Positions 35,117 through 44,656 of a stretch of DNA of 64,000 nucleotides are shown in pieces. The notes beneath the pieces are model-generated. The model searched no databases. It worked only from the letters and a program-made list of their open reading frames with translations, and was not told the DNA's origin. Made by a program: the position numbers and the translations under genes. This DNA is from Bacteroidia bacterium (GTDB taxonomy: Bacteria; Bacteroidota; Bacteroidia; J057; JADKCL01), in contig JACJYV010000007.1 of NCBI GenBank assembly GCA_020635905.1, positions 372,001-436,000 on the forward strand, given 5' to 3'. The stretch's first letter is position 1; every line of letters begins with the position of its first letter.

Positions 35117-38100
35117 TTAAAAGCCTCTTAAATTTGGGAAGGCAGTGTGAATGTAGTATCCTGGAGGATTGCTTCCCTGAATCAAACGTACGACAATTGT
35201 CACAATATTCACAGGAACCGGGCCAACTGGCACCCTTGGGCCACCCTGTCCGTAGTTTCCGTTATAATAGCCTTCTCCAACAGGAGTTTCTGTTACCATC
35301 GTTCCTGCGTGTCCTTCCCCAACAGGGTTTTGGGCAAGATCAGAACGAATTGCATCCCAATTCATTCTAAGGTATCTGTTTACTGTCGCATTGATGGCAT
35401 CAATACTGTTCCATTTTGCGGAGAAATTTTGCATTCCACCCTCACCAGGATTGTTCCATGGACTGTCCCCGTGAATGCGGCCCTCAATTGTTCGTGTACC
35501 ATCGGGCAAACCATTTGCATCAAGGCTTCGTTCCATGGGAATTTGTGGACCATGTCGTTCTAAAACATGGGCACCCGCATTAGAAGCTTCATTTTCAAGA
35601 ATGTCTATGTGCCTTGGTTCATCACCCAATGCCTCATACAATTCCTCCTGATCTGCAAGCGTGTTTTCTTCGCGGATCAACCCATCAATTTCTGTCAGGG
35701 TATTCTCCAGTTCTGTAAGCTCATCTCTGATCATCCCTACTTCTTCCTCAGAAACTGCATCTGTAATATCCCTTTCGTAGCGGTCCAGGGTATTTTCTAC
35801 ATCACTCAATCGCTCTTCAATTGAGGTCCGTCCAGGGGAATCTTCAGGAAATCTATCCAGGGCTGTTCTCATTTCGGTCATCCTGGCTCGAATACGTGCG
35901 ACATGTTCCCTTGCAGCCGTTTTAATTGCTTCCAGTGGATCGACAACAGGTTCATCTTCCCTCACTGGTTCATCCTCTGCCGGCCTCTCCACAGGCTCTT
36001 CACCCGGTCTTTCGACAGGTTCCTCACCCGGCCGCTCACCAGGAACCTCTACAGGATCTTCAACTGGCACCTCTCCCGGCACTTCGCCCAGAGGAGCTTC
36101 AACGGGGCGCGGCCCCCTGATCCTGCGGATCAGGTTTAGAACGGCGCCAGCCAGTTTGGAGGCCAGCCATCCCACAAATACCAGCACCGCGGTAATTCCC
36201 AGGGCAATCAGACTGTCTGCCAATTGGGAATAATCATCTTCCTTTTCATCGGTCGTTTGGTTGCTGGTAAACAGGTCGGTCAGGGCTTTCCCAATGGATG
36301 CTACATGGGCGACCCCAAACGAAATCAGGAACATTTCTCCCAATGCCATTCCAGCAGCAAATCCTGCGCCGGCACCAGCCAGGCCGCCTGCGGCGCCCCC
36401 TGCACTGGCCCCTGCCGGGGTGGCAAGGCCGAGTGATGCTGCGGCAGATACAATTCCGCCAATGATTCCACCAGCAGTGGTGCCGCCTATGGCGCCAATG
36501 ATGATCAGCGCCAGGGTAATCCAGCCCATCAGGGCCATGGCAATGTTATTCAACCTTCTCCAAAGGGCCAGCGGTATGTCGAGGATGTGGAGCAGGTTGG
36601 TGTACAGGTCATGCAGGCATCCCAGGGGATCTGAGAAGAGGTTGGCCGGCATGTAGAAATTGCTGAAAATGGTGGCCAGATCCTCGGTAAAGAAGGCGGC
36701 AATCTCGTGGCCCACAGTTGGCCAGGGCCAAAGCAGGGTCCAGAGCATGTCTTTGATCATTTGCCAGACATGGATTTCGGCCCATTTGGCCTGGATATGA
36801 CGGCTGAAGCCACTGATTACTTCTCCCAGACCTGTGGTGCTTCTGGGACCGCTCATTTGGGCCACACCTGAAGCCATCATCATTTGGACAGGGACTCCTC
36901 CCGTGGTTGCATTTCCGCCACCTCCCTGCGCTGAAGAGGCCCTTTGGGTACCAATGGAGACAGATTCGCCTGGCATGCGCTCCTCGAGCGGGGTGGCAAG
37001 GTCGTTGACCATGGGTGTCATGGCCGCATCAGGGTTCTGCACGGCTTCCTGCACCGCCTTGAACATGGGGGCATATTCGGCAATTTTGGAAACAATCGAG
37101 CCAATGGAGAAGCTGTTGAAGCGGTCCATCAGATTGGAGATCCCTTGCACGAAATAGTCGATTTGCTCGGAAACCCAACTACTGAGGCTGTCCCAGAGTG
37201 AAGTAATGCCTTCCCAAAAACTGGTTGCGTAGCTTTGCAGGCTGTCCCAGATGCTGCTGATTTGCTCGCTGACGCCCGACATGAAGGAACTGACCTGCTC
37301 GGTCAGTGCATTCCAGCCCTGTTGAATGCCGTTCCAGACTTCAGTTCCCCAGCTGATCAGGGTTTGAATCAGGTAAACCAAAGCCCGGGCTACGCCTCCC
37401 AATACACCATCCATCTGGTTTGCCTGGGTTTGGAGGCTGTTCCAGGCTGATTGTACACGTTCCTGAACTGCACGGGCCGCCTGGCCCATTTGGTCATAAA
37501 TGGCGGTCGCCTGTTGGGTAAGCGAGTCAATGACCCCGCTGAAACGTTCGCCCAGACCCGTCCAGAGGCCGGTCAGTTGCTCGAACATGGCCTGTCCTGC
37601 GGCCTGCACTGTGCCCCAGACGCCCGAAATGGCACCCGTCAGACCTGCCCAGGCTGCGCTCAGGGCGGCTGCATCTAGGTTCATGATCGCACCTGTAATG
37701 GATCCCATGAAGCCCGAAACTGATCCCACGGCATTGCCCACCGTTTGTTTGAAACTGTCGGCCATACTTGAAGCCGTTTCAGAAAGGCTGTCCCAGGCAC
37801 CAGAAATGCCGTCCAGGGCCGAAGTAGCCATGTTCTGCAATCCGCTTGTGAGGCTGGAAACGGTATTCATGACCCCGTCGAAGGCGCTGGAGGCCATGGA
37901 AGTGAGGCCCGACCATCCCGATTGCAGGCCACTCACGATTGAATTGAGTCTGCTTCTGATTCCGCCGAGCAGGCCACTGTCTTCGTCGCCACTCATTTGC
38001 ATGGGTGCCGGGCCAGCCACTTTGAATTGGGCTGAAGCACGGTTTTGCTGACCGGGTTCGGGGAATTTGAGGTTCATTTTGGGCGCGGCCGAAACCATGG

Positions 38101-39205
38101 AAGGTGCGCCAGAGGGGCCTGCATTCAGGTTCATGCGGAAATTCATGCCCTGCCCCATTTCTTTCAGTGGATTTGTTCCCTGGGGAGGCATTCCGTTGAG
38201 GCTGAATTCGGGTTTGGGCAGGTTGATTCCTCCTCCATTTGGGTTTGCGGCAGGATTTTCTCCTCCACCTCCCACAGGATTGTCCTCGCCTCCACCTGCC
38301 TCTGCGGGGGCATCCACGTCGATTTCAGGGGCCTGAATTTCAGTTTCTGCGGTTTTAGATTCCTCCAGATCCTGCACTTCTTCCTGGTTGGTGAAGTTGG
38401 GAATGACTGCGGGTGCTGTGAAGGGATTTTCGGTTTTGAGGGCCTGAGAATTGAGTTCAGGGCCTGGTTCGGCAGTTTTTCGCTGAATGGCCTCCTCTTT
38501 TTCCTTGCCTTGGGGGGGCGCTTTGGCCTGGGTGACCGGGGCTTGCCCAGAGGCCGCTTTGCGGCCCATGTCATCGGCCTCTTTTTCGAGGCCGCGGTCA
38601 TTATTGACGGGCATGCCGCCCACTTCTGCATTGGGCTTGACCCGGCCCTGACGTTGCTGTACGATGTGGGTCAGTTCGTGACCCAGCAATTCCTGACCAG
38701 AAGATGTTTCGGGATTGAACTGACCGGGAGCAAAGTGGATATCATTGCCCTGGGCGTAGGCCAACGCACCTGCCTTAGTGGCGCTGGAACTATTTTCGTG
38801 GATATTTACGTTGGAGAAGTCGGCCTGGAAGAAGCTCTCCATTTTGCCCATGGCCGAACCCGTGGCTTCTGCTTTTCCGTTACCCCCACCAGATGGGGCA
38901 AAGGCGGCTTTGCGCTGAATGGGCGCATCAATCTGGTTATTACCCGCCACGGCAAATTGGGTAGGGGAGAAGCCTGGGGAATCACTTTCTGCATTGGAAG
39001 CAGATTTCAGTTGGTAGGAAAATCCTTCATTTTTTCCACCAGGCTTTCCTGTTTCATCGGGTGGGGGCACGGGACTTCCAGTATCCAGCTTTAGCTGGGG
39101 AGGGGCGATTTCCTGTCCTGTCTCTTTTAACTCTTCTTCGGCATCTAACCGTCGCTGCAGGGGGCGCTCTGCAGCGACCGGAATGTGTGTTCGTTCTTTG
39201 GCCAT
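35117..39205 (-). CDS. DUF4157 eCIS effector with C-terminal RNase A-like domain
   Basis: A 1,362-residue protein from ATG at 39205; a TTG 20 codons upstream is less likely. Residues about 125-195 are DUF4157, with NDIHFAPGQFNPET and HELTH at 176-180. Residues about 400-680 are an amphipathic, tape-measure-like region rich in Ala, Ser and Trp. Residues about 865-1020 contain hydrophobic stretches (MGWITLALIIIGAIGG, IALGITAVLVFVGWLAS). A Pro/Glu/Val linker and a helical segment follow. The end (about 1195-1362) matches the layout of the CdiA-CT RNase A-like domain: AHVLERHG (His1213, His1218), a helix with INATVNRYLRMNWDAI, and a terminal GYYIHTAFPNLRG. This suggests an injected ribonuclease. 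Three small paralogs follow as candidate immunity genes. Confidence 0.8.
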   Translation of the reverse strand: MAKERTHIPVAAERPLQRRLDAEEELKETGQEIAPPQLKLDTGSPVPPPDETGKPGGKNEGFSYQLKSASNAESDSPGFSPTQFAVAGNNQIDAPIQRKAAFAPSGGGNGKAEATGSAMGKMESFFQADFSNVNIHENSSSATKAGALAYAQGNDIHFAPGQFNPETSSGQELLGHELTHIVQQRQGRVKPNAEVGGMPVNNDRGLEKEADDMGRKAASGQAPVTQAKAPPQGKEKEEAIQRKTAEPGPELNSQALKTENPFTAPAVIPNFTNQEEVQDLEESKTAETEIQAPEIDVDAPAEAGGGEDNPVGGGGENPAANPNGGGINLPKPEFSLNGMPPQGTNPLKEMGQGMNFRMNLNAGPSGAPSMVSAAPKMNLKFPEPGQQNRASAQFKVAGPAPMQMSGDEDSGLLGGIRSRLNSIVSGLQSGWSGLTSMASSAFDGVMNTVSSLTSGLQNMATSALDGISGAWDSLSETASSMADSFKQTVGNAVGSVSGFMGSITGAIMNLDAAALSAAWAGLTGAISGVWGTVQAAGQAMFEQLTGLWTGLGERFSGVIDSLTQQATAIYDQMGQAARAVQERVQSAWNSLQTQANQMDGVLGGVARALVYLIQTLISWGTEVWNGIQQGWNALTEQVSSFMSGVSEQISSIWDSLQSYATSFWEGITSLWDSLSSWVSEQIDYFVQGISNLMDRFNSFSIGSIVSKIAEYAPMFKAVQEAVQNPDAAMTPMVNDLATPLEERMPGESVSIGTQRASSAQGGGGNATTGGVPVQMMMASGVAQMSGPRSTTGLGEVISGFSRHIQAKWAEIHVWQMIKDMLWTLLWPWPTVGHEIAAFFTEDLATIFSNFYMPANLFSDPLGCLHDLYTNLLHILDIPLALWRRLNNIAMALMGWITLALIIIGAIGGTTAGGIIGGIVSAAASLGLATPAGASAGGAAGGLAGAGAGFAAGMALGEMFLISFGVAHVASIGKALTDLFTSNQTTDEKEDDYSQLADSLIALGITAVLVFVGWLASKLAGAVLNLIRRIRGPRPVEAPLGEVPGEVPVEDPVEVPGERPGEEPVERPGEEPVERPAEDEPVREDEPVVDPLEAIKTAAREHVARIRARMTEMRTALDRFPEDSPGRTSIEERLSDVENTLDRYERDITDAVSEEEVGMIRDELTELENTLTEIDGLIREENTLADQEELYEALGDEPRHIDILENEASNAGAHVLERHGPQIPMERSLDANGLPDGTRTIEGRIHGDSPWNNPGEGGMQNFSAKWNSIDAINATVNRYLRMNWDAIRSDLAQNPVGEGHAGTMVTETPVGEGYYNGNYGQGGPRVPVGPVPVNIVTIVVRLIQGSNPPGYYIHTAFPNLRGF

Positions 39206-39317
39206 GGTAACTGAATCAAAATGGTCTGTTTGCCTTAAATTTACAAACCTGTATCCTTTCGGCAAAATGGATAGTTCGAATGTGGAAAGATTGTGGATGG
39301 ATTAAGGGGGATTTTCC

Positions 39318-40094
39318 TCAATACGAATCCCATCTGGCACCATATCCTCGTACGTCAAAATGCACGGTCATGGTACCTGGATACCGCCCAATTCCCCCCG
39401 TTTGCTTGATTATTGTTTTATTCAGGAGATCCAGCACAATGGTTTTGTCGTCCTGGGTGATTTGACCGTCCTGGTTGATATCACGGATATGTAAATCAAT
39501 GGCTTCCCCGGCAATATGGCGGCTACGGGAAGCACTTCCCATTTGTAGATTCAGCACGGGGTGACGGTAGCAACTGTTGATGGTGAAACCATGTGGATTG
39601 TACCCTGCTTTTTCAAGTTCCTGCATCAGCTCAAGTAACTTTTGGGGCAGTCGCCTGTTTAGAAGTAGATATTGGCCGGGTGCGGATTCCTGGGGAAGAT
39701 TTTGCAGAAGATGTTTCTTATTTGCCGTAAAAGCCTCGTCCTTTGCCATGAATTCGAATAGTCTGAAATCATCAACCAGAAAAAGCAAAACCTCCTCTCC
39801 TTTCACATTATAATAAGTTTTTCCCTGCAACATAGATTTGAAGTCGCCTTTTGAGTTGGATTTGCGGATATAGGCAGTATCAAGATTGGCAAAACTGATC
39901 GTTTCCAACTGGGAAAGAACCTGCTCCAAATCTTTTTGAGTGCGAACGGGTTGTTGCTTGGTGCGGGAATCAAATTCTGCAAAAAGATCACTTATTTGGG
40001 GAGCGGGGGGATTGCAACAGATTAGAAATTGGAATAAAATGAGGATAAACCAAATAGGGGAGATGTCCTGGGATATTAATTTTGTTTTGTCCAT
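39318..40094 (-). CDS. M15-type peptidase lipoprotein with calcium-loop insert
   Basis: A 258-residue protein. The N-terminus (ISPIWFILILFQFLICCNPP) looks like a lipoprotein signal, with Cys near residue 27. The C-terminal domain has SCYRHPVLNLQMG, then SRSRHIAGEAIDLH (His193, Asp200), then TMTVHFDVRG (His245, Asp247). These are the zinc ligands and the pattern of M15A/VanY-type peptidases that cut peptidoglycan cross-links. Between them lies DINQDGQITQDD, a dockerin- or EF-hand-like calcium loop, which is unusual in this family. The gene begins six bases after the GH92 stop and ends 112 bases before the DUF4157 gene, in the same direction. A role in wall passage or release of the injection system is possible but unproved. 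Confidence 0.8.
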   Translation of the reverse strand: MDKTKLISQDISPIWFILILFQFLICCNPPAPQISDLFAEFDSRTKQQPVRTQKDLEQVLSQLETISFANLDTAYIRKSNSKGDFKSMLQGKTYYNVKGEEVLLFLVDDFRLFEFMAKDEAFTANKKHLLQNLPQESAPGQYLLLNRRLPQKLLELMQELEKAGYNPHGFTINSCYRHPVLNLQMGSASRSRHIAGEAIDLHIRDINQDGQITQDDKTIVLDLLNKTIIKQTGGIGRYPGTMTVHFDVRGYGARWDSY

Positions 40095-40100
40095 ATATCT

Positions 40101-42332
40101 TTACTTCCCGCTCCCCCAATCACTTTTCTCTTTCCCCATTTCAAATTCCAAAATCCCTCCTTTCAAAATATCCTCATGCCGCAAAAAAGGTTCCTGCAAT
40201 TCCAACCCGTTCAGTTTCACTGATTGAACATAGATATTTTCCTCCGAAACCCCGTTTGCTTTGATTGTGAACTCGTTAGCACCTGTTTTCAGAGTCAATT
40301 GGGGGAATAAGGGTGTGCCAATGGCATACACCCCCGATCCGGGGGTGACCGGGTAAAATCCCATGGCTGAAAAGACATACCAGGCGCTCATTTGACCACA
40401 ATCATCGTCTCCGTCGAGGCCGTCGGGGGCGTCGCGGTACTTTTCCCGGCGATAACGCGCCACCAGTTCCTGGGTGCGCCAGGGCATGCCCAAGTAGTTG
40501 TAGAGGTAGCAATAATGGTGTCCAGGCTCGTTTTCATGCACATAATGCCCTTCACTGAAGTTTCGGTCCAGCATTTCTACAAATTTTTCCCGTCCCATCA
40601 GCTCAATCAATCCCGGAATATCCTGCATCACGCAAAAAAGGTAAGTCCAGGGACTTCCCTCCGTAAAGCCGGCCGCAGGGTCCTGGTGCCAGGTTCCATC
40701 GCTGTTTTTGGGGGCCATAAAACCCGTGGCGGGATTGTACAGATGGCGGTAATTTTTGCTTCGCTGCAGGAAAAAATCAGCTTCCGCCGTTTTGCCCGCT
40801 TTTTCGGCAAAAGCGGCCAGACAATAATCGCCGTGGGCAAATTCAAGGGTTCTGGAAACGGATTCATCCGTTTTATCTGCGGGCACATAGCCCAGCTTTT
40901 TGTACCAGGTGAGGCCGGCCCGGCCCTCGTATCCGCTCCAGGGAGCACGGTCGTGCCAGCGCTTAAGACTGTCGCCGTCGGGCGGGGTCATGGCGTTTTT
41001 GTGCATGGCTTCCCAGGCCAGATTTTCGTCAAACCCGCGAAATCCCTTCACATACGCATCTGCAATCACGGCATCTGCGTGGGTGCCAATCATGATGTTG
41101 GAGTAGGTGGGATTGGGCCATTTGGGCAGCCAGCCACCTTCCTCATAGTTTTGCAGCAGGGATCTGATCATGCCATCCACCCGGTCGGGCGCGACCAGGG
41201 TCAGCAGCGGATGCTCTGCACGAAAGGTGTCCCACAGGGAAAAGTCCGTGTATGAGGTTCCAAAATGGATTTTTCCGTCAAACGGGCTGTAATATTTTCC
41301 GTTATCGCCAAAGGTTCGGGGAAACAACAGGCAATGGTATAAGGCCGTGTAAAAAATGCGTTGCTCAGATTCAGAAGCGCCTTTTATCTCGAATTTTTCT
41401 GCGTATGTTCTCCAGTTTGAGATCGCATGGCTGACATTTGTCTCAAACCCAATCTGACTTTCATGCCAGTGAAGAAAATCCATTTGCCCCCAGCCAATGA
41501 AGGAAGTGGTTACTTCCAGATTTATTTTATGGGTGTGTTTGATTTTTACCCAGGCCCCAACCCGGTCACCTCTTTCCCACAAATTACCCCGAAACTTCCT
41601 TTTTCCTTTGGTAGTGCCGTATTTGTCGAACGACTGATCGAATTTTACTTCAAAATAACCTTTAAAATCCGGCATTTCTGCCATGATTTTTGCGGGTTCA
41701 TAGTCCGGATTATATCCCCGCACGATATTTCTGGCCGGGTCAATTTCAACGTATCCCTCGAAACCCTTTTTCTTACTTGCCTCAATGTAAATCCATCCCT
41801 TACGCCGCGGAAAGGTAATCTGAAATATGCCTACATGCGCACTGGCCGTCATTTCCACCCGCAGCGGCCGGGCCTTCGGCCCCAGTTCCACTTTGTACAG
41901 GTAGGGATGAGATTCCTCCCGCTTGTGGCTGAAATGCTTGCTGCGGGCCAGGCTGCCCACCTTTACCCGACCCGTGCCGGGCATGAGGGTCACATAGCCA
42001 TAGTCGCCCATCCACATGGCTGGCTTGTGCGAACCCCGAAACCCGATGATGCGGTGGGTATTATAGTGATAGCCGCACCAGGCTATGTGCGGGTAGTGGG
42101 TCAGGGGCGTCCAATGGGTCATGCCAAAGGGCGGGGTCACAAAGGGCGTGGTGCGGCCGTACACAAATATCCCTTTCAGGCCCGGGCGGGCCTGGGTGCC
42201 AATCAGCGGGTCCATGAGCGAAGTGGGTAGCTGGGCCTGCAGTCCCTTGCCCCAGAAGGCCGCAACCAAAGCCAACCAGAGCGGCCATTGGCGCAGATTC
42301 TGTCCGAATTTGCTTAAGATTCCAGGGGGCAT
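40101..42332 (-). CDS. GH92 family glycosidase (alpha-mannosidase-like)
   Basis: A 743-residue secreted enzyme with a signal peptide (WPLWLALVAAFWGKGLQAQ). It shows GH92 hallmarks: DPLIGTQARPG, TPPFGMTHWTP, YTDFSLWDTFRAEHPLLTL near residue 360, and the catalytic-region DGDDDCGQMSAWYVFS near residue 645, followed by GFYPVTPGSG. GH92 enzymes are calcium-dependent exo-alpha-mannosidases acting on N-glycans or mannans. The linkage preference cannot be read from sequence. No SusC/D pair is nearby, so it is not in a typical polysaccharide utilisation locus. Confidence 0.93.
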   Translation of the reverse strand: MPPGILSKFGQNLRQWPLWLALVAAFWGKGLQAQLPTSLMDPLIGTQARPGLKGIFVYGRTTPFVTPPFGMTHWTPLTHYPHIAWCGYHYNTHRIIGFRGSHKPAMWMGDYGYVTLMPGTGRVKVGSLARSKHFSHKREESHPYLYKVELGPKARPLRVEMTASAHVGIFQITFPRRKGWIYIEASKKKGFEGYVEIDPARNIVRGYNPDYEPAKIMAEMPDFKGYFEVKFDQSFDKYGTTKGKRKFRGNLWERGDRVGAWVKIKHTHKINLEVTTSFIGWGQMDFLHWHESQIGFETNVSHAISNWRTYAEKFEIKGASESEQRIFYTALYHCLLFPRTFGDNGKYYSPFDGKIHFGTSYTDFSLWDTFRAEHPLLTLVAPDRVDGMIRSLLQNYEEGGWLPKWPNPTYSNIMIGTHADAVIADAYVKGFRGFDENLAWEAMHKNAMTPPDGDSLKRWHDRAPWSGYEGRAGLTWYKKLGYVPADKTDESVSRTLEFAHGDYCLAAFAEKAGKTAEADFFLQRSKNYRHLYNPATGFMAPKNSDGTWHQDPAAGFTEGSPWTYLFCVMQDIPGLIELMGREKFVEMLDRNFSEGHYVHENEPGHHYCYLYNYLGMPWRTQELVARYRREKYRDAPDGLDGDDDCGQMSAWYVFSAMGFYPVTPGSGVYAIGTPLFPQLTLKTGANEFTIKANGVSEENIYVQSVKLNGLELQEPFLRHEDILKGGILEFEMGKEKSDWGSGK

Positions 42333-42432
42333 GTCTGAAAATCAGGGACAATTTAACTTCAAGTTACGCATCCCTGAACCATTGAACAATATTCCCGCTC
42401 AAAACAGAAAATTTCCCTGAAAATCCCCAATC

Positions 42433-43008
42433 TCAATCCAGAATTCCTCTCAACGGCCGCACAAAATCCGGCGCCCTCAGCGACTGATTTCCGCCCTGAA
42501 TCTGCTCACGGATTATTTCCAGGGGTGTTTTGGTAATCTGGGCAATATACTCATTCAGGTCGTTCAGGTTGTGCAGGGCATAGCACACCCGCAGGTATTC
42601 GGGCAGTTTATCCTTGGGAAACTGATCGATCAGCAAAATCGCAATCCGTATATCCCTCGATTCGCCCAATTGAGGCCGCTCAATCAGCCGCGCATGCCCG
42701 TACCCAATTTCAAAAGGCACCCAAAACGACTTATAGGTCATTTCTGAAATCACAACCAGCATGTGACTGCATTCCCTAATCCCCTCCTTGATCCGTTCCG
42801 TGATTTGCACATCAGATTTTTCAGAAACCGCCTGTTGCAGATCCTCGTCCCGTTCATCAAAAAACACATTTACCCCCAAATCTTCCATGTAGGCGGCAAT
42901 TTCCCGGCAATGAGCCTTGTCTTCGTACTTGTGACTCAGAAAAACCCTGGCCTCTTCCGGGCGTCTGATCCGTTCAAATTTGCGTTTGATTTCACTTTTG
43001 CTTTTCAT
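42433..43008 (-). CDS. Stand-alone TIR-domain protein
   Basis: A 191-residue protein from ATG at 43008; an in-frame start at 43182 would add 58 residues of non-conserved sequence. Residues 20-150 form a TIR domain: EEARVFLSHKYEDKAHCREI at the start, VNVFFDERDEDL, then CSHMLVVISEMTYKSFWVP followed by FEIGYGHA, where Glu100 occupies the place of the catalytic Glu of NAD-cleaving TIRs. No recognised sensor or effector partner (ThsA-like, STING, Ago) is adjacent. It could be an antiphage NADase, a scaffold, or a toxin. The gene is flanked by non-defence genes. Confidence 0.82.
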   Translation of the reverse strand: MKSKSEIKRKFERIRRPEEARVFLSHKYEDKAHCREIAAYMEDLGVNVFFDERDEDLQQAVSEKSDVQITERIKEGIRECSHMLVVISEMTYKSFWVPFEIGYGHARLIERPQLGESRDIRIAILLIDQFPKDKLPEYLRVCYALHNLNDLNEYIAQITKTPLEIIREQIQGGNQSLRAPDFVRPLRGILD

Positions 43009-43265
43009 TTCGATCGATTTTGTGCAGAAAGGGGATGTAAAAAGTAAGGAAATTTTGGGGAATAACCTTAATCTCAAAGGGCTGGAAATCTTCCTGGCTG
43101 CCGTGATCCTGTGATCTGCGCGCACCAGCCTCCCTTCTTCTGGCTTTTCCGCCGAAAGCAGGGCGGAAAGCCAGTTCCCCACAGCTCAGAGGTCTCACGG
43201 CAGAATTAAAACCCGCCTTCCAGGCCAAATGGTGTATTTCTCCCCAAATCCTGATAAATTAAGGC

Positions 43266-44639
43266 ATGCAACGCAAGGTACTGATCGCTATTCTAACCTG
43301 TTTTTTCCTCTTTTTGACCCGTTCAGGAGTGTTTGCCCAGGCCTTCACCCCGGGCACCCTTACAGATTCCGTCATTTGCCGGCACGATCCCACCCAAAGC
43401 TACGCTTTGTACCTCCCTGAAAGCTGGAATCCCGAAGCTCCTTCGCCCATCCTGTATTTTTTTGAGCCCCTGGCCCGTGGCAAACTTCCCGTGGAAAAGT
43501 ACCGCGACCTCGCCGACCAGTATCATCTGATTTTGGTTGGCTCCCATACCAGCCGCAACGGCTCCTGGGAAGTAGCTTTTGGAGCCGCAAATGCTCTTTT
43601 TGCCGACACCTGGTCCCGTTTTCAAATCGATTCCACCCGCATTTACCTGGCTGGATTTTCTGGTGGCGCCCGGGTTGCCACCGCTCTGGCCCTCGAATCG
43701 GGCAAAATACGCGGCGTGATTGGCTGCGGGGCGGGATTCCCCGCCCTCGAAAAGTGGCAACCCCGCGCAAATCTGCCCTTTCTTTTTGCCGGCATTGTGG
43801 GCGATCTCGACATGAACTGGCTGGAAATGCACGACACTGAGCGCCTATTGACCGAACTGGAGGCTTCAAGCCGCCTGATCACCTTCCACGGACCTCACCA
43901 GTGGCCCGATCCCCCTTTTCTGGCCCAGGCCCTCGACTTTTTTGTCCTGCAGGAGCAGTCCCTCCCTTCCTCTGATTGGATATCGGCCCGGATTTTGGAA
44001 CGCAAGCAATTGGCTTCTGCCTTCAATCTGGATGGATTTCCCCTGCAATCTTTTGATGCAAACCTCAATCTGTGGCGGGATTTTGGGAAAACTGCCGCGG
44101 CAAATCAGGTTTCTCAGGTTGCAGAATTTGCCAATCGGCCCGAACTTCGGGAAGCCATCCGTGAAAATGACCGCTTCATGGAGTTGGAGCGCAGGCGCAG
44201 GGAGGAAATTGAGAAGCATTTTCTCTTCAATTTCGAAAATTACCGCGATTCTGCGGTTTTTGCCTGGTGGGAACTGGAGGGCAAATCCCTGACCCGGGCC
44301 CGGGCTTCAAAGGATGCAGCCGAGGCCGCCATGGCAGAGCGCCTTACCCGCATGATCGGGGCCAGAGCGGTGGAGACGACCATTCCCGCCGAAGATTATC
44401 CCCGCCAGATCAGTCTCAACAAAATCTGGGCCCTGACCGAGCCCGATGCAATTTATCCCCTTTACCGCCTTTCCCTGGCCTACGCTGGCCAGGGCGAAGA
44501 CAATCTGGCCTTTTCCAGCCTCAAAATGGCGATCAAAGCCGGGTTGCACAAAAAGTCGAGGCTTACGGATCCACCTGAATTTCAAAAGTACCAGGAGCAA
44601 AAAAAATTCCGGAAGCTGCTGGAGCAGCTCCCGGATTAG
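43266..44639 (+). CDS. Secreted alpha/beta-hydrolase (esterase-like) with C-terminal helical part
   Basis: A 457-residue protein with a signal peptide (IAILTCFFLFLTRSGVFAQ). Residues about 45-230 are an alpha/beta-hydrolase of the polyhydroxybutyrate-depolymerase / feruloyl-esterase type: YALYLPESWNPEAPSPILYF, the nucleophile elbow GFSGGAR with Ser132, and a FHGPHQWPDP segment that could supply the His. The last 200 residues are mainly helical and include TPR-like sequence (YPLYRLSLAYAGQGEDNLAF). The substrate is unknown. It is transcribed alone and converges on the next gene with a 17-base gap. Confidence 0.8.
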   Translation: MQRKVLIAILTCFFLFLTRSGVFAQAFTPGTLTDSVICRHDPTQSYALYLPESWNPEAPSPILYFFEPLARGKLPVEKYRDLADQYHLILVGSHTSRNGSWEVAFGAANALFADTWSRFQIDSTRIYLAGFSGGARVATALALESGKIRGVIGCGAGFPALEKWQPRANLPFLFAGIVGDLDMNWLEMHDTERLLTELEASSRLITFHGPHQWPDPPFLAQALDFFVLQEQSLPSSDWISARILERKQLASAFNLDGFPLQSFDANLNLWRDFGKTAAANQVSQVAEFANRPELREAIRENDRFMELERRRREEIEKHFLFNFENYRDSAVFAWWELEGKSLTRARASKDAAEAAMAERLTRMIGARAVETTIPAEDYPRQISLNKIWALTEPDAIYPLYRLSLAYAGQGEDNLAFSSLKMAIKAGLHKKSRLTDPPEFQKYQEQKKFRKLLEQLPD

Positions 44640-44656
44640 TCTATTTGTAGTGTTGA

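Noticed and set aside
38045..39094. A 349-codon plus-strand frame
   Set aside because: It is antisense to the DUF4157 domain of the RNase-tipped effector, which has clear homology on the minus strand. Its own composition (Gly/Phe/His-rich) is typical of a shadow frame.
40392..41255. A 287-codon plus-strand frame
   Set aside because: It is antisense to the GH92 gene, whose catalytic motifs are on the minus strand.
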